DNA of 53,342 nucleotides from Gammaproteobacteria bacterium. GTDB lineage: Bacteria > Pseudomonadota > Gammaproteobacteria > Steroidobacterales > GCA-2729495. A program made the position numbers and the translations under genes. The stretch is taken from contig JAJRUG010000027.1 of assembly GCA_024277915.1 (NCBI GenBank), positions 1-53,342 on the forward strand. The letters are read 5' to 3'. The notes beneath the pieces are model-generated. The model did not search any database. It was not told the DNA's origin and saw nothing but the letters and a program-made list of their open reading frames with translations. Below, piece by piece: positions 33,984 through 43,427 of the stretch (the first letter of the stretch is position 1; each line of letters starts with the position of its first letter).

Positions 33984-34949
33984 ATGCACAGCATTCTGAA
34001 AACAGACCCTGTGAGTGATCGCATTCGAACTTTCGCTGTAGTAATGATCATGCTCTGCTCTTCTTTCGCCTGGGCAGAGGAGCAAGCAGATACCGCTGCG
34101 CCATCAGCAGCGAGCCCGATGAGTGATATGGATCACAGCCAGATGAATCACGATTCCGCTGAAGCTATGGATCATGATATGGCTGCTATGGATTCAGCTG
34201 CTGCACCTGTTCCCGGACGAGCGCAGGGAGGGTCTGCACCATCGAACGCCCGTGATCCGCATGCCTACTCAGGCGGTTACGATTTTGGTAAAACGCCACG
34301 CACGCTCCGACTTGCAGACGAAAAGAATTTTGCGTCGCTGTTAATGGACCGGTTGGAAACTGTAGTGACCAATAACAATACTTTGGCGACCTATGACCTG
34401 CAGGCATGGTATGGCCGGGACTACGACCGGGTGGTGTTAAAAGCCGAAGGTGACTATGACAACGGGGCTCTGCAAGAAGCGCAGACCGAACTGCTATGGG
34501 GGCATGCGGTGGTTTCATTCTGGGATGCACAACTTGGAGTACGCTACGACAGCGGAGACGGGCCAAACCGAACCTGGCTGGCTTTTGGTCTGCAGGGACT
34601 GGCACCGTACTGGTTCGAGCTCGACATCACGGCATATGTCGGCGATGAAGGCCGCACCGCGATGAGCCTGGAAGCAGAATACGAGCTGCTATTGACCCAG
34701 CAGTTGATTCTGCAGCCAAGAGTGGAAATCGACTGGTACGGAAAAGATGATGCCGGACGGGATATCGGCTCTGGTTTTTCCAAGGCGTCCGTTGGTGTCC
34801 GCCTGCGCTACGAATTTCGAAGAGAGATCGCACCATACATTGGCATAGAGTGGGCAGGTAAATTTGGTGATACCAAAAAGCTTGCAGAGGCTGCAGGTGA
34901 AGATTCGAGTGAAACGCGATTTGTAGCAGGGCTACGTTTCTGGTTTTAA
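33984..34949 (+). CDS. pcoB: CopB/PcoB outer-membrane copper resistance protein
   Basis: A 321-residue protein starting 3 bp after the oxidase stop (a GTG at 33981 is directly adjacent). After a signal sequence ending near SFAWAEE comes a Met/His/Asp-rich stretch (PMSDMDHSQMNHDSAEAMDH, about 48-67) that would bind copper, then the CopB beta-barrel domain (LLMDRLETVVTNNNTLATYD, VVLKAEGDYDNGALQEAQTE, ending in the aromatic FVAGLRFWF insertion signal). CopB proteins work with the oxidase in periplasmic/outer-membrane copper handling. Confidence 0.95.
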   Translation: MHSILKTDPVSDRIRTFAVVMIMLCSSFAWAEEQADTAAPSAASPMSDMDHSQMNHDSAEAMDHDMAAMDSAAAPVPGRAQGGSAPSNARDPHAYSGGYDFGKTPRTLRLADEKNFASLLMDRLETVVTNNNTLATYDLQAWYGRDYDRVVLKAEGDYDNGALQEAQTELLWGHAVVSFWDAQLGVRYDSGDGPNRTWLAFGLQGLAPYWFELDITAYVGDEGRTAMSLEAEYELLLTQQLILQPRVEIDWYGKDDAGRDIGSGFSKASVGVRLRYEFRREIAPYIGIEWAGKFGDTKKLAEAAGEDSSETRFVAGLRFWF

Positions 34950-34964
34950 CAGGACGAGGATACT

Positions 34965-35492
34965 ATGAACATATTGAAATCCGTATTAGCGATTATGCTT
35001 GTTTTCGGGATAGCTGTGATCGGCTTTGCTTATTCAGGCATTTTTAACGTTGCCGCAACCCAGAGCCACGATCCGGTTTCCAGCTGGTTGCTTGAAACAA
35101 CCCGGGAGAGATCCATCGAAGCTCGATTGAGCGATATACAGGCTCCGGATCTCAGCGATGAGAAACTTCGTCTGGCAGGCATTAACGATTTTGATTCCAT
35201 GTGTACAGAGTGTCATACCGCACCGGGACGACCGCCCTCCTCTCTGGCCAAAGGCCTCAATCCCCCGGCACCTGATCTCGCAGAAGCTGCACTCGAAGAG
35301 TCTGCAGAAATGCTGTTCTGGGTTACCAGGAACGGTATCCGGATGACCGGCATGCCGTCGTGGGGTGTGACTCACGATGATGATGATATCTGGCCGGTTA
35401 TCGCATTCCTGCAGGTGCTTCCGGATCTCGACGGGTATAGTTATCAGGAGATGCTTGAAAGTGCCGAGGGTGAGGGCCACCACGCCGAGTAG
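34965..35492 (+). CDS. Membrane-anchored cytochrome c
   Basis: A 175-residue protein. An N-terminal span (VLAIMLVFGIAVIGFAYSGI) likely remains as an anchor, followed by about 45 linker residues and a monohaem cytochrome c domain: FDSMCTECHTAPGRPPSSL with haem site CTECH, TRNGIRMTGMPSWG with the axial Met, and an amphipathic last helix VIAFLQVLPDLDG. It follows pcoB by 15 bp, so it is co-transcribed with pcoAB; it could accept electrons from copper oxidation or serve another partner. Ends with a His-containing tail (GHHAE). Confidence 0.87.
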   Translation: MNILKSVLAIMLVFGIAVIGFAYSGIFNVAATQSHDPVSSWLLETTRERSIEARLSDIQAPDLSDEKLRLAGINDFDSMCTECHTAPGRPPSSLAKGLNPPAPDLAEAALEESAEMLFWVTRNGIRMTGMPSWGVTHDDDDIWPVIAFLQVLPDLDGYSYQEMLESAEGEGHHAE

Positions 35493-35562
35493 GTACATGA
35501 GTGCCCCAATATGATGAACGGTAGAGCTCTATTTAATTCTTTGCTATCCATGGAGTTATGAA

Positions 35563-36126
35563 ATGTTATTCAAGTTACCTCTCATGAAGTACACGGCCAT
35601 CCTGGCTACGCTCGCGAGCATGCTAATCACCGGTATTAATCCAGCCTCTGCCCATGAAGGCAGCATGCATGCGGATGATATCGACGTGCCGCCACGAGTA
35701 CTCAGCGTCCAGGAAAAAAATGTGTTGAAAATGCTGGAGGGCTATGCTTTAGCTGTTCAGTCGACAGATGTTGAGCAGATCGAAAAATATGTGGTCACCG
35801 ACGATGGTTTTACCAACCTGGAGGGCGCCAATCTGGAGGATGGTGTTTTTCTGGATCTTGGCTGGCAAAATTATCGCAAGCATCTGGCGGATGAGTTACC
35901 GATGCTAAAAGATTTCGACTACAGTCTGACCAACATACGTCCTTTTGTACTCGGTGATCTTGCCTATGCGTCAATGGACTGGGTGATGGTTTTCACTATC
36001 GAAAGCGATCAGTTCGAAGGCGGCAAGCGCAGACTGAAGATGACCGGCAAAGCCACCATTGTCATGCAGAAGTTAGACAACCAGTGGAAAATCCGCCACA
36101 GACATACAATACGTGACACGGCCTAG
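35563..36126 (+). CDS. Periplasmic NTF2-like (DUF4440-type) protein
   Basis: A 187-residue protein: signal peptide ending near NPASAHEG, then an NTF2-like fold (NVLKMLEGYALAVQSTDVEQ; strands ending QWKIRHRHTIRDTA). The mature N-terminus has a His/Met motif (HEGSMHADDIDV). The role is unknown; the superfamily includes ketosteroid-isomerase-like enzymes and simple binding proteins. It belongs to the pcoAB-cytochrome transcript by spacing (70 bp) and ends 15 bp before a convergent gene. Compare the NTF2-like protein at 9380-9847. Confidence 0.78.
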   Translation: MLFKLPLMKYTAILATLASMLITGINPASAHEGSMHADDIDVPPRVLSVQEKNVLKMLEGYALAVQSTDVEQIEKYVVTDDGFTNLEGANLEDGVFLDLGWQNYRKHLADELPMLKDFDYSLTNIRPFVLGDLAYASMDWVMVFTIESDQFEGGKRRLKMTGKATIVMQKLDNQWKIRHRHTIRDTA

Positions 36127-36141
36127 CTCACTGCCTGACCC

Positions 36142-37398
36142 TTACATGCACTGCATGTGTTTCGGCCCCTGACAGTCCAGGGCACGTGTCCCCCACAGGC
36201 TTTTCATGTATTGCACAATATCGTGGGCATCTGCTTCCGAGAGTATATTTTTCAAGGCGATCATCCGGCTTTTGCGCGGTGAACCGTTCAGGATAGTATT
36301 CACTAGGGCATCATCCGTATGGTGCCACGCGTGCATGGAATCATCCAAAGCCGGGGCCATGAAGTAGTCCTTATCCGTCAACGCTTGCGGAGAATAGGTT
36401 TCGCCGACACCCATAGCACCGTGGCAGCTCTTGCAGTGAGTGGAGTAAAGCTGCTGCCCGCGGATCTCGTTCTTTGTCTCGGGCTTGCGGTCACCCGCGA
36501 AACTGTGCCAACTCTTGCCACCGTCCATGGTAGCAAGTACACGATTGAACTGGTTGAGTGCATATAAATGACCGCTGTTTTCGGGGTGAACAACCATTCT
36601 GGTGAAGATCTGCATACCGAATTCGTTGTTCAATGGCAGCCAGTCATTCGCCCTTTCAGCGGTGCGCAACAGACCTTTGCTGACTACAAAGGCATACAAC
36701 AAGCCATCTGTTGTGGTGCGCACCATGGTGACCGGTAGCTTGAACTGAAAGGGGTCACTCCAGCTTTTACCACCATTTTGACTCAAATAGAGACCGCCAC
36801 CGGTCGCAGCGTAAAGTACTTGTGGATTTTGCTGCGAGACAGCCAGATCGAAGAGTTGAGTTGGTGCATCAGCAACTTTTAGCCAGGTCTTGCCACTATC
36901 TTCACTGGTACGCAGGCCCTGATAGATCCCATAGATGCGTTTTGGATCGGCGGCACTGCTGGCGAGTAGCTCGAAGCCCATCGGGTCATCAGCATTACCG
37001 GAGTGATCTTCCCAGGAGCGGCCGCCATTTATGGAACGTAACAAGCCAAGATTTCCACCCATGGCTGGATGCCCACTGACCAGGAGAGCTTCATTAGTGT
37101 CCGACACGGTGAGGAGCGTTACCAGCTTATCGCTTTCACGGCCTATCAGCTGTACCTGGCCCCCGGAATCAGTCAGGTAAAGCCCGTTACCGGCGGCAAG
37201 ATACAAGCGCGCGGGGTCTGCAGGGTAGATCGCGATGGCATGGATAGGGCGCAGACTTTCCAAGGGCTGTGCTGCAGTATTGGCTACCGGCAAAATATCA
37301 GCTGGTGGGGGCAGTTCGCCAACGTCCCCTCCTCCGCAGGCAGTAAGCAGGAATACGCTGAGTACGGTAAAAATGCTGAACCGACCAGGTATTATCAT
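36142..37398 (-). CDS. Lipoprotein fusing BNR/YCF48-like repeats to a cytochrome c
   Basis: A 418-residue two-part protein. Lipobox SVFLLTACGGG (Cys21). Residues about 50-300 carry repeats of the Asp-box kind (SINGGRSWEDH, SEDSGKTWLKV, SQNGGKSWSDP, TMDGGKSWHSF), which form a beta-propeller as in photosystem II stability/YCF48-like proteins. The last 110 residues are a monohaem cytochrome c (LYSTHCKSCHGAMGVGETYS, haem site CKSCH; HAWHHTDDALVNTILNGSP; axial Met in SRMIALKN). The tail HMQCM could bind copper. It faces away from the third RND operon and converges on the NTF2-like gene. The fusion suggests docking of an electron carrier to a partner protein. Confidence 0.85.
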   Translation of the reverse strand: MIIPGRFSIFTVLSVFLLTACGGGDVGELPPPADILPVANTAAQPLESLRPIHAIAIYPADPARLYLAAGNGLYLTDSGGQVQLIGRESDKLVTLLTVSDTNEALLVSGHPAMGGNLGLLRSINGGRSWEDHSGNADDPMGFELLASSAADPKRIYGIYQGLRTSEDSGKTWLKVADAPTQLFDLAVSQQNPQVLYAATGGGLYLSQNGGKSWSDPFQFKLPVTMVRTTTDGLLYAFVVSKGLLRTAERANDWLPLNNEFGMQIFTRMVVHPENSGHLYALNQFNRVLATMDGGKSWHSFAGDRKPETKNEIRGQQLYSTHCKSCHGAMGVGETYSPQALTDKDYFMAPALDDSMHAWHHTDDALVNTILNGSPRKSRMIALKNILSEADAHDIVQYMKSLWGTRALDCQGPKHMQCM

Positions 37399-37536
37399 TT
37401 ATTCAGCTTCATTTCAGATTCACTAATTAGGATAGAACCACTGGCCTGCTATTGTGCATTTTTTTGGCAACGATTGCAGGTCTCCGGGAACCGATAGCTG
37501 TAGAAGTTACCGTCGGAATAAAGTAAATTCCGTTTG

Positions 37537-37552
37537 CATTGTTTAAACAATG
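37537..37552. promoter_or_regulatory. 16-bp perfect palindrome upstream of the third metal-efflux operon
   Basis: CATTGTTTAAACAATG is a perfect palindrome in the 258-bp divergent region between the BNR-cytochrome gene and the third RND operon, 105 bp before its first ATG (37657). It has the size and symmetry of an operator for a dimeric regulator. It differs from the CusR-type boxes, so this operon is probably under separate control. No regulator gene is next to it. Confidence 0.5.
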
Positions 37553-37656
37553 TATCACTCTGATCGATATATGCGCCTATGGAGAATGCAAGCGCCAGGC
37601 GTAACGGCTGGATATTGCAGTAAAAAAGACCAGCCATGACCCAACAACCAATTGTA

Positions 37657-38895
37657 ATGATAAAACTAAAAATTGCGATCACAACCAGTTTGTATCTGTT
37701 TTTACACACCGCGCTGGCACAGACACCTCCACCGGATCAGACTCACTCATCTGATCAACTGACACTCAGTCTTCTGACTGATCAGGTGCTTGAAAGCTAT
37801 CCTGTCTACGAAGAACTACTAGCCAGGCTTGCTGAAGCTGAAAAATTTGGTGATAAAGCGAACAGTCTGTTTGCTGATGCGCTGAATATTCAGCTTCGTT
37901 ATCAAACTGGAAAAATCGGTAACAATGACAACCTTCAGGAATACGAAGCGGGCGTTGAGCTACCCCTGTGGCGTTTTGGCGAACGCAGCGCCAGTAAAAA
38001 GGTCGCCCGGGGTATAGAGAGTGAGGCAAATGCGTTCGCGTCGTTAGTTCGTTGGGAACTTGCCGGCGCCTTGAGAACTTCTTTGTGGCGTATTGCATTA
38101 ACTACTGATCGTGTGAACAAGACCAAAAAGGCTGCTGAAGTTTCCCTTGAATTGCTGCGCGGTATTACCCGCAGAGTAGAGCTGGGCAATTTGCCACGCA
38201 GTGATCTGCTACAAGCCAAACAGGACAAATTGAACAACGATATAAGGCTAAGTGAAGCCCAAATTGAGCATGCTAATTCAATCCGGGCTTATCAAATTAT
38301 TACCGAGCAGAGTGTTATGCCTGCGGATTTTACAGAGGATCAAAGTACCAGAACCGGTATTAGCAAGCAGCACCCTGCTCTACTCTATAGTACTGCGCGG
38401 CTGGAACGCGCATTAGCAGAGAATCAATTGGCACAGCAATCGGGAACAAGTAATCCTGCCTTGCTGCTAGGTGTTCGCTCGGAACGTGGTGGCACTGACC
38501 TGTCGGCTGAAGAAAGTGTTGGTGTGTTTTTCAGTTATCCGCTGAGCTTCGGGGCACACGTCAATTCACAGCGAGCGGTGGCTGAATTGCAGGCAACGAC
38601 AGTACGCGCTGAACATCGCGTACTGCGCCGGCAACTGGAGACTCTATACCATGATGCGAAACTAAACGTTATTGGCGCAGAGCGTGCATACCATCTGGCG
38701 CGTCAAAAAAATGAACTCGCACAGCAGCACCTCGCCATGAGTGTCACTGCGCTTGATATAGGGGAAATGCACCTGCTGGAATTTTTACTTATTAAGGAAG
38801 TAGCATTCAATGCGGAAATGGAATCATCAGGAAACGAGATTCGATGGAAAAACGCTATCGCACAATACAACCAGACAGTCGGGGAGCTACCATGA
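37657..38895 (+). CDS. TolC-family outer-membrane factor of the third metal-efflux operon
   Basis: From the ATG at 37657 (signal peptide MIKLKIAITTSLYLFLHTAL, ending in A-Q) this encodes 412 residues; an in-frame ATG at 37636 adds seven. Two helical OEP repeats are visible (VYEELLARLAEAEKFGDKAN; RVELGNLPRSDLLQAKQD; HALAD-like AEHRVLRRQLETLYHDAKL; LDIGEMHLLEFLLIKE). It overlaps the adaptor gene by 4 bp (ATGA). It is distinct from the CusC at 20098-21477, so this operon is self-contained. Codon usage and AT content are somewhat higher than in the copper genes, which may reflect separate origin. Confidence 0.88.
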   Translation: MIKLKIAITTSLYLFLHTALAQTPPPDQTHSSDQLTLSLLTDQVLESYPVYEELLARLAEAEKFGDKANSLFADALNIQLRYQTGKIGNNDNLQEYEAGVELPLWRFGERSASKKVARGIESEANAFASLVRWELAGALRTSLWRIALTTDRVNKTKKAAEVSLELLRGITRRVELGNLPRSDLLQAKQDKLNNDIRLSEAQIEHANSIRAYQIITEQSVMPADFTEDQSTRTGISKQHPALLYSTARLERALAENQLAQQSGTSNPALLLGVRSERGGTDLSAEESVGVFFSYPLSFGAHVNSQRAVAELQATTVRAEHRVLRRQLETLYHDAKLNVIGAERAYHLARQKNELAQQHLAMSVTALDIGEMHLLEFLLIKEVAFNAEMESSGNEIRWKNAIAQYNQTVGELP

Positions 38896-39995
38896 ATAAT
38901 CAGAATGCATCTTTGCTGCTGATTGTCATACTATCGCACATCACAGGAACTACTCTGGCCGAAGAGCTGAACATTACGGCAGCCCAGCTTGACAATATTG
39001 GTGTCGCATTCAGCCTCCCGCAAGTTACTGAACTTGCTGATGATTTTGAATCGCCTGCGCGTGTCAGGATACCGCCTACGAATGACTACGCTGTCGTTCC
39101 CCTGTTGTCTGGCACCATAAAAAGACTGGGTGTATCAGCCGGTGATTCAGTTCGCAAGGGAGACTCGATTGCCTGGGTAGGCAGCCCTGATTTCCTGATG
39201 TTACAGGGAGAATACATAGAAGCATTTCACCAGATGCAGTTATTGCAGGTTCGATATGCGAATGACAGGATTCTGAACGATGAAGGCATCGTTTCCACGC
39301 GACGCCTATCCGAGAGTGAGCACGAGGTGGAAGACCGTCACGTGGCAGAACAGAGACTTCATCATTCTCTGGTTCTGGCAGGCCTCGAGGAAGCCGAGAT
39401 CATCGCTTTGCGTGATTCTCTGGTGCTGCAGCCTTACATGATACTACGTGCACCAGTCGATGGCGTTGTGCTAGAGGAATACCGTACCGCTGGTCAACTG
39501 ATCGACCCTTCACAGGCAGTATTTCGAATTGCTGATATGAGCACACTATGGCTTGAAATTGATGCGCCATTCATGAAGAGCCTTGATCTTGTACCCGGTG
39601 GAACCGTTTTGGTAAAGCAGCGGCAACGGAACATCACCGCGAAAATCAACAATATAGGTCGCAATGTCAATCCGGCTACCCAGACTGTAGTGGTACGTGC
39701 AGTCGTCGAAAATGGTAGCGAGCTGGCACCTGGACAGTTCGTCACCGCAGTCTTCACAAAGATACGCTCCGAAAAATATTTGTTGCTCGCAATCAGCAGC
39801 GTTGTGCGAAAAGATAATCAGGACTATGTTTTTGTTCAGCGCCCGAACGGCGTGGAAGTGCGTAAAATCGAAGTGGTTCGCCAGGCACAGGGGCGGATTA
39901 TCGTCGGCTCGGGAATTGACGCCAGCGAGGCAGTAGCCATACGCGGAACCGCTGCACTCAAAGCACGGTGGCTGGGTATAGGCGGAGGCGAATAG
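38892..39995 (+). CDS. RND periplasmic adaptor of the third metal-efflux operon
   Basis: From the ATG at 38892 (overlapping the preceding stop) the protein has 367 residues. Signal peptide (MNNQNASLLLIVILSHITGT, cleavage near TLAEE), then the CzcB-like order: YAVVPLLSGTIKRLGVSAGD (lipoyl half), a hairpin, APVDGVVLEEYRTAGQLIDP (second lipoyl half), ADMSTLWLEIDAPFM and the beta-barrel ATQTVVVRAVVENGSELAPG. No heavy-metal-binding N-terminal motif is present. The pump starts at a GTG overlapping its stop by 1 bp (TAGTG). Confidence 0.88.
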   Translation: MNNQNASLLLIVILSHITGTTLAEELNITAAQLDNIGVAFSLPQVTELADDFESPARVRIPPTNDYAVVPLLSGTIKRLGVSAGDSVRKGDSIAWVGSPDFLMLQGEYIEAFHQMQLLQVRYANDRILNDEGIVSTRRLSESEHEVEDRHVAEQRLHHSLVLAGLEEAEIIALRDSLVLQPYMILRAPVDGVVLEEYRTAGQLIDPSQAVFRIADMSTLWLEIDAPFMKSLDLVPGGTVLVKQRQRNITAKINNIGRNVNPATQTVVVRAVVENGSELAPGQFVTAVFTKIRSEKYLLLAISSVVRKDNQDYVFVQRPNGVEVRKIEVVRQAQGRIIVGSGIDASEAVAIRGTAALKARWLGIGGGE

Positions 39996-42900
39996 TGCGC
40001 TTCCTGATCCAGTTTGCGCTGACCCAGCGCCTGTTCGTACTGCTGCTGATCATACTGATCAGCGCCGGCGGATTCCTCGCTTACCGCGATTTGCCGATTG
40101 ATGCGTTTCCTGATGTGTCACCTACCCAGGTCAAGGTGATCATCAAAGCACCTGGAATGACTCCGGAAGAAGTCGAGAGCCGGATCACTATTCCCATTGA
40201 GCTCGAATTGCTTGGATTACCTCGACAGGAGATGCTGCGCTCAGTTGTTAAATATGCATTAACTGATATCACGATTGATTTTGCGGACGGAACAGATATC
40301 TACTGGGCACGTCAACAGGTGACTGAGCGGCTGGCCGGTATTTGGGAGGTTCTCCCGGCTGGTATCGAAGGTGGTATCGCGCCGATGACGACCCCGCTCG
40401 GCGAAGTATTCATGTTCACCGTGGATGGCGATACCTTATCCTTGATGGAGCGGCGCCAGATATTGGATTGGATCATCCGACCGGCCCTGCGTACCGTGCC
40501 GGGTGTTGCGGATGTCAACGTGCTTGGTGGTCATGCACGCAGTTTCGAGATCGTTCCGGATATCGCCAGTATGACAGCGCGCGGCATCAGCCTCGCGGAA
40601 CTGTAAAATGCCATTCAGACCAACAACCGCAATGACGGCGCCGGGCGTATGGATGTAGGTGAAGAGGCATTGCTGGTACGGATCGAAGGACGCCTTAAAA
40701 CTGCCCAGGACATCGAGAGCATCGTTGTCGCACTGCGAGGTGAAGTACCTGTGCGTGTTGGCGATATTGCGGAGGTTCGTATTGGTCATCTGACCCGCTA
40801 TGGGGCGGTCAGCGATTCATCAGGAAAAGAAGCAGTACAGGGACTGGTGCTCGCTTTACGCGGCGCTAATGCGCGACAACTTGTCGAAGGCGTCAAAGAG
40901 AAACTGGCCGAACTCGAACCGACATTGCCGGACGGAGCCTCCGTATCTGTTTTCTACAATCGGGGGGATCTGGTGGAGCGAGCCGTATCAACGGTATCGA
41001 CAGCACTGCTCGAAGCAACGGTCCTCATCGTGATCGTGCTGATCCTGTTTCTCGGTACCTTCCGATCCGCATTAACAGTCGCTTTGTCGCTGCCACTTGC
41101 CGCATCTATTACCTTCATGCTGATGCACCAGTTCGATATGAGCGCAAACCTGATGAGTCTTGGCGGACTCGCGATTGCCATCGGTATGCTTGTCGATGCT
41201 GCTGTCGTTGTGGTTGAGAATATTGTCAGTCACCTGGCCGATAAAAAGCATGCTCGCCAGCTACCGCGACTGCACATTATCTATCGATCGGTACGCGAAA
41301 TATCAACACCGGTACTCTCGGGTATCCTGATTATCATCATTGTTTTTCTCCCGTTGCTGACATTGCAGGGGCTCGAGGGGAAGCTTTTTACACCCGTAGC
41401 ATTGACGATTGTTTTCGCCCTGGCTGGTGCCCTGCTGGTGTCGCTGACAGTGATTCCGGTGGTTGCGTCTTTTCTGCTCTCTAATGTTGGAGAAACCGAG
41501 CCCTGGTTACCGCGTAAACTTCATGAGATCTATGCCCCTTCCCTGACCTGGGCACTGGCAAACAGTCGTGTCGTTTTCGTTGCTACAGGTGCCGCTTTCG
41601 CTTTGGCCATTGTTGCGTATCTGACACTCGGAAAAACGTTTATGCCAACAATGGATGAAGGTGACATTATCGTCCAGACAGAGAAACTACCGTCAATCAC
41701 CCTTGAGCAATCGACAGAACTCGATATTCGGGTTCAGCAAGCAATTATCGAGAATGTGCCTGAAGTACTGCGGACTGTAGCGCGAGCCGGCTCCGACGAA
41801 ATCGGGCTTGATCCCATGAGTCTTAATGAGACCGACATCTTTATGGTGCTCAAGCCGAGAGATGAATGGAGCGTTGACAGCAAGGATGATTTAAAAGATC
41901 GCATCCGTGAAGTCCTCGATCGTTTCCCTGGTGTGGCTTACGGCTTTACGCAACCGATTGATATGCGCGTCAATGAAATGCTTTCCGGAACGCGTGGTGA
42001 TATTGCTGTTAAAATCTTCGGCGAGGACATCCAGACGCTGACTGACCTGGCGAAGGAAGTAGCTACAATCCTCGAAGCGATACCAGGCAGCGAAGATGTC
42101 TATATCAGCGAAAATGAGGGCATGCAGTATCTTCAGGTCGACATAGACAGATTGCGGGCCGGTCGATCCGGATTGAGTAATGACGAACTTGCAGATTTAC
42201 TTCGTGCCCAGGTCGAAGGCTTGCGCCTGGATGTGATTCAGGAAGGTATCAGACGGACGCCGGTCATTATCCGCGGCGCGCAAGCGCTACGTGAGTCCCC
42301 GGATGAATTTGAACAATTGCTGATACAGCTCGAAAACGGGGCAAATATTCCACTGTCCTCGGTTGCTGACCTGAAAAGAGTAGAGGGTTTTGTGTCCGTC
42401 AAGCGCGAACGCGGGCAGCGCTTTTCAGTGGTTCAGGCAAACGTCTCAGGCCGCGATCTGGTCGGGTTTGTTGACGAAGCACAGAAAGTTGTCGCAGAAA
42501 ACCTGTCTATGCCCGCCGGATACTTTACCCAATGGGGCGGCCAGTTCGAGAATCAACAGCGCGCAGCAGCGCGATTTGCCATTGTTATCCCGGTATCACT
42601 CGGACTTATTTTCCTGATGCTGTTTTCAACCTTCGGTTCCATCAAACAAGCTGTGCTGGTTTTCATGACAGTCCCATTTGCGCTGATTGGCGGTGTTTTC
42701 GCACTGTGGATTACCGGAGAGTACCTGTCTGTTCCGGCATCGGTCGGCTTTATTGCTTTGCTTGGTATCGCTGTCCTGAACGGTGTTGTCATGGTGTCAT
42801 ATATCAACAAGCTGCGTGATTCGGGCTTGCCTGTCTGGCAGGCGGTGACCGACGGGGCGGCAAGACGATTGCGGCCGGTTATGATGACAGCAAGCATCGC

Positions 42901-43069
42901 ATCATTGGCCCTCATTCCGCTATTGTTTGCCAGCGGCCCCGGAGCAGAAATTCAGAAACCACTGGCCATTGTTGTGATCGGGGGGTTGATCACTGCAACA
43001 CTGCTGACCCTGATTCTGCTACCAATACTTTATTTACGCTTTGAGGGAATGCGTGGAGAGCAGGCATGA
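39995..43069 (+). pseudogene. Heavy-metal RND pump (CzcA-like) interrupted by an in-frame stop
   Basis: The frame from GTG 39995 (MRFLIQFALTQRLF) to TGA 43067-43069 is a normal 1024-codon RND pump except for TAA at 40604-40606, between SLAEL and NAIQTNNRNDGAG. The frame is the same on both sides and no bases appear lost. Without the stop it has the usual twelve spans and GGLAIAIGMLVDAAVVVVEN in TM4. The Cu/Ag methionine relay is missing (IIVQTEKLP in place of YMP; SLNETDIFMVLKP), so substrate is probably a divalent ion. The next in-frame ATG (40649) lacks a good ribosome-binding site. Dead gene, sequencing error and read-through all remain possible; intact overlapping neighbours favour a recent event. 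Confidence 0.85.
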
Positions 43070-43368
43070 CAAACCAGGGAGTACTGACATTGATAGCGCC
43101 ACAGGCAATAGAAGAAGACCTTGTTGATTTCTTCCTCGACAACGAACATCAGTTCGGGTTTACAAGTTTCCAGGTTCGTGGTCACTCATCCCGGCATGAA
43201 GGAATGAGCCTGATCGAGCAGGTCACCGGACGCCAGCAGCGGGTTCAGTTTCAGATCCTGATGGATGAATCACAGGCACGTGATGTCTGTCAGCGGCTGG
43301 AGTCCGCTTTCGCCAATGTGGGCATTCGCTATTGGTTTCTGCTGGCCTCTCTGGAGGGGCGTATCTGA
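43066..43368 (+). CDS. DUF3240 protein, small partner of a metal RND pump
   Basis: A 100-residue protein overlapping the pump stop by 4 bp (ATGA). TLIAPQAIEEDLVDFFLDN, FGFTSFQVRGHSSRHEGMSL and RRVQFQILM-like strands match DUF3240, a small alpha/beta fold (ferredoxin-like) found downstream of RND metal pumps. The position mirrors that of the PII-like protein behind cusA at 15224-15550. The function is not known; a regulatory or metal-sensing role is plausible. Confidence 0.85.
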   Translation: MTNQGVLTLIAPQAIEEDLVDFFLDNEHQFGFTSFQVRGHSSRHEGMSLIEQVTGRQQRVQFQILMDESQARDVCQRLESAFANVGIRYWFLLASLEGRI

Positions 43369-43427
43369 GAATCTTCTCCATACAGGATTGATTCGATCTG
43401 AACCAAAGCGTTTTTAAGGTCAGTTGC

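Noticed and set aside
37449-37709. An 86-residue minus-strand frame with a hydrophobic start and a CNRC motif near the third RND operon
   Set aside because: It begins inside the outer-membrane factor gene on the opposite strand at a GTG without a ribosome-binding site. It is tempting, but there is no supporting context.
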